NCBI GenBank assembly: GCA_039197065.1
Contig: JBCCUL010000013.1
Location: 1 to 31,066, forward strand
DNA: 31,066 nucleotides
Direction of reading: 5' to 3'
From: JANQPX01 sp039197065
GTDB taxonomy: Bacteria; Pseudomonadota; Alphaproteobacteria; Geminicoccales; Geminicoccaceae
Shown: piece by piece, positions 30,627 to 31,066 of the stretch
Layout of the letters: each line of letters starts with the position of its first letter
Position numbering within the stretch: the stretch's first letter is position 1
The notes under the pieces: model-generated
Told to the model about the DNA's origin: nothing
The model's input: the letters and a program-made list of their open reading frames with translations, nothing else
Databases searched by the model: none
Position numbers and translations under genes: made by a program

Positions 30627-30925
30627 GGCAGAATCCTCGTTGATGATACCCTCGTCAATTTCAGTATGCGGGAATTCAGGGGCAGCACAGTGAACCGGTT
30701 CACATCGGGCTGATCATTGCGAACCGACGATCGGAGCCGGAACGACGGCCTTCAAGAATGTCGGATCCGGCCTCTTTCCGGCATCTTTCGCAGGAACGGC
30801 AAAAATGGCATGGTTTAATCAATAAAAGCGATTTGGTCGTTGTCAGGGGGACCGTTCGCGCACCCCTGAACACGGCCAAAGGCTGATCGCAGCTATGGTC
30901 CTATGGTCATCAGGGGAGGCATGTC
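30627..30925. promoter_or_regulatory. Divergent upstream region of the PAN gene and the E1 alpha gene
   Basis: This 299-base gap contains a tandem CTATGGTC repeat (30893-30900 and 30901-30908), directly before the GGGGAGG ribosome site of the E1 alpha gene, and a dyad CAGGGG/CCCCTG at 30844-30868. Either could be regulatory. No gene is supported here. Confidence 0.4.
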
Positions 30926-31066
30926 ATGCAGTTGAGTCGAGAGGAGTTACGAGAGGCTTATCGTCGGATGACGGTGATCCGTGAGTTTGAGGATACGCTT
31001 CACGAGGAGTTTTCGGCGGGGAACATTCCGGGGTTCGTGCATCTTTATGCCGGTGAAGAGGCGTCG
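30926..31066 (+). CDS. Thiamine-diphosphate dehydrogenase E1 component, alpha subunit (N-terminal part)
   Basis: Only 47 codons are in the window, open to the edge. The N terminus reads LREAYRRMTVIREFEDTLHE and then AGNIPGFVHLYAGEEAS, which matches the start of E1 alpha subunits of pyruvate, acetoin or branched-chain 2-oxoacid dehydrogenase complexes. These bind thiamine diphosphate and decarboxylate the substrate with the beta subunit. AGGGGAGG lies about seven bases upstream of the ATG at 30926, which overrules an out-of-frame ATG at 30921. The GIPGFVHLY form recalls acetoin-type enzymes, but the substrate needs the rest of the operon. Its codons use more CTT, TTT, GGG and CGT than the neighbours, in a small sample. 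Confidence 0.88.
   Translation, partial: MQLSREELREAYRRMTVIREFEDTLHEEFSAGNIPGFVHLYAGEEAS

Overview
The window reads as a chromosomal segment of an alphaproteobacterium, most likely of the order Hyphomicrobiales (Rhizobiales). The grounds are the GC-rich codon usage, a PutA of about 1220 residues with the alphaproteobacterial domain layout, several MalEFGK-type sugar ABC genes, LysE and EamA exporters, and a short AYIDPG membrane protein next to a methyltransferase and a sulfatase-like protein. This placement is inferred from gene content only. I see no rRNA, tRNA, CRISPR array, transposase or prophage gene.

Layout. 1-729: C-terminal part of an EAL phosphodiesterase. 883-3114: an enolase-superfamily dehydratase/racemase divergent from an EamA exporter. 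3289-3816: a small outer-membrane beta-barrel. 3864-6175: an electrophile/quinone-type module with a monooxygenase-fold protein and a quinone-reductase-like enzyme on the minus strand, and an HxlR regulator on the plus strand followed by a frameshifted ridA. 6176-6440: a non-coding element with 33-bp terminal inverted repeats and internal hairpins, sitting exactly at the ridA stop codon. 6468-10130: putA. 10413-12429: a class III CoA-transferase with a crotonase-fold protein. 12466-12903: a GNAT acetyltransferase. 13023-18261: a LacI regulator with its own operators, then a complete carbohydrate ABC importer (binding protein, two permeases, ATPase), converging on a second EamA/enolase-superfamily pair (18279-20376). 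20681-24196: the AYIDPG small protein, methyltransferase and membrane sulfatase-like cassette. 24266-25819: LysE exporter and aldo/keto reductase. 26006-27112: a membrane-anchored SGNH hydrolase. 27284-29635: a GMC oxidoreductase converging on a double-cupin protein. 29862-30626: a secreted cysteine-rich PAN-domain protein. 30926 to the end: the start of a thiamine-diphosphate E1 alpha subunit.

How the genes fit together. The dominant theme is catabolism and transport of small organic substrates: proline (PutA), sugars or sugar acids (LacI, ABC importer, enolase-superfamily enzymes), CoA-activated acids (CoA-transferase with crotonase), alcohols (GMC oxidoreductase) and 2-oxoacids or acetoin (E1 alpha). 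A second theme is the cell envelope: the 20681-24196 cassette, the SGNH protein, the beta-barrel and the PAN protein. The observations I consider most worth a second look are the 265-bp inverted-repeat element at the ridA stop codon, the ridA frameshift, the repeated enolase-superfamily/EamA pairing, the sulfatase-like protein that has lost the usual DHG motif, the crotonase without catalytic glutamates, the LacI palindromes, and the 30-bp inverted repeats upstream of the cupin gene.
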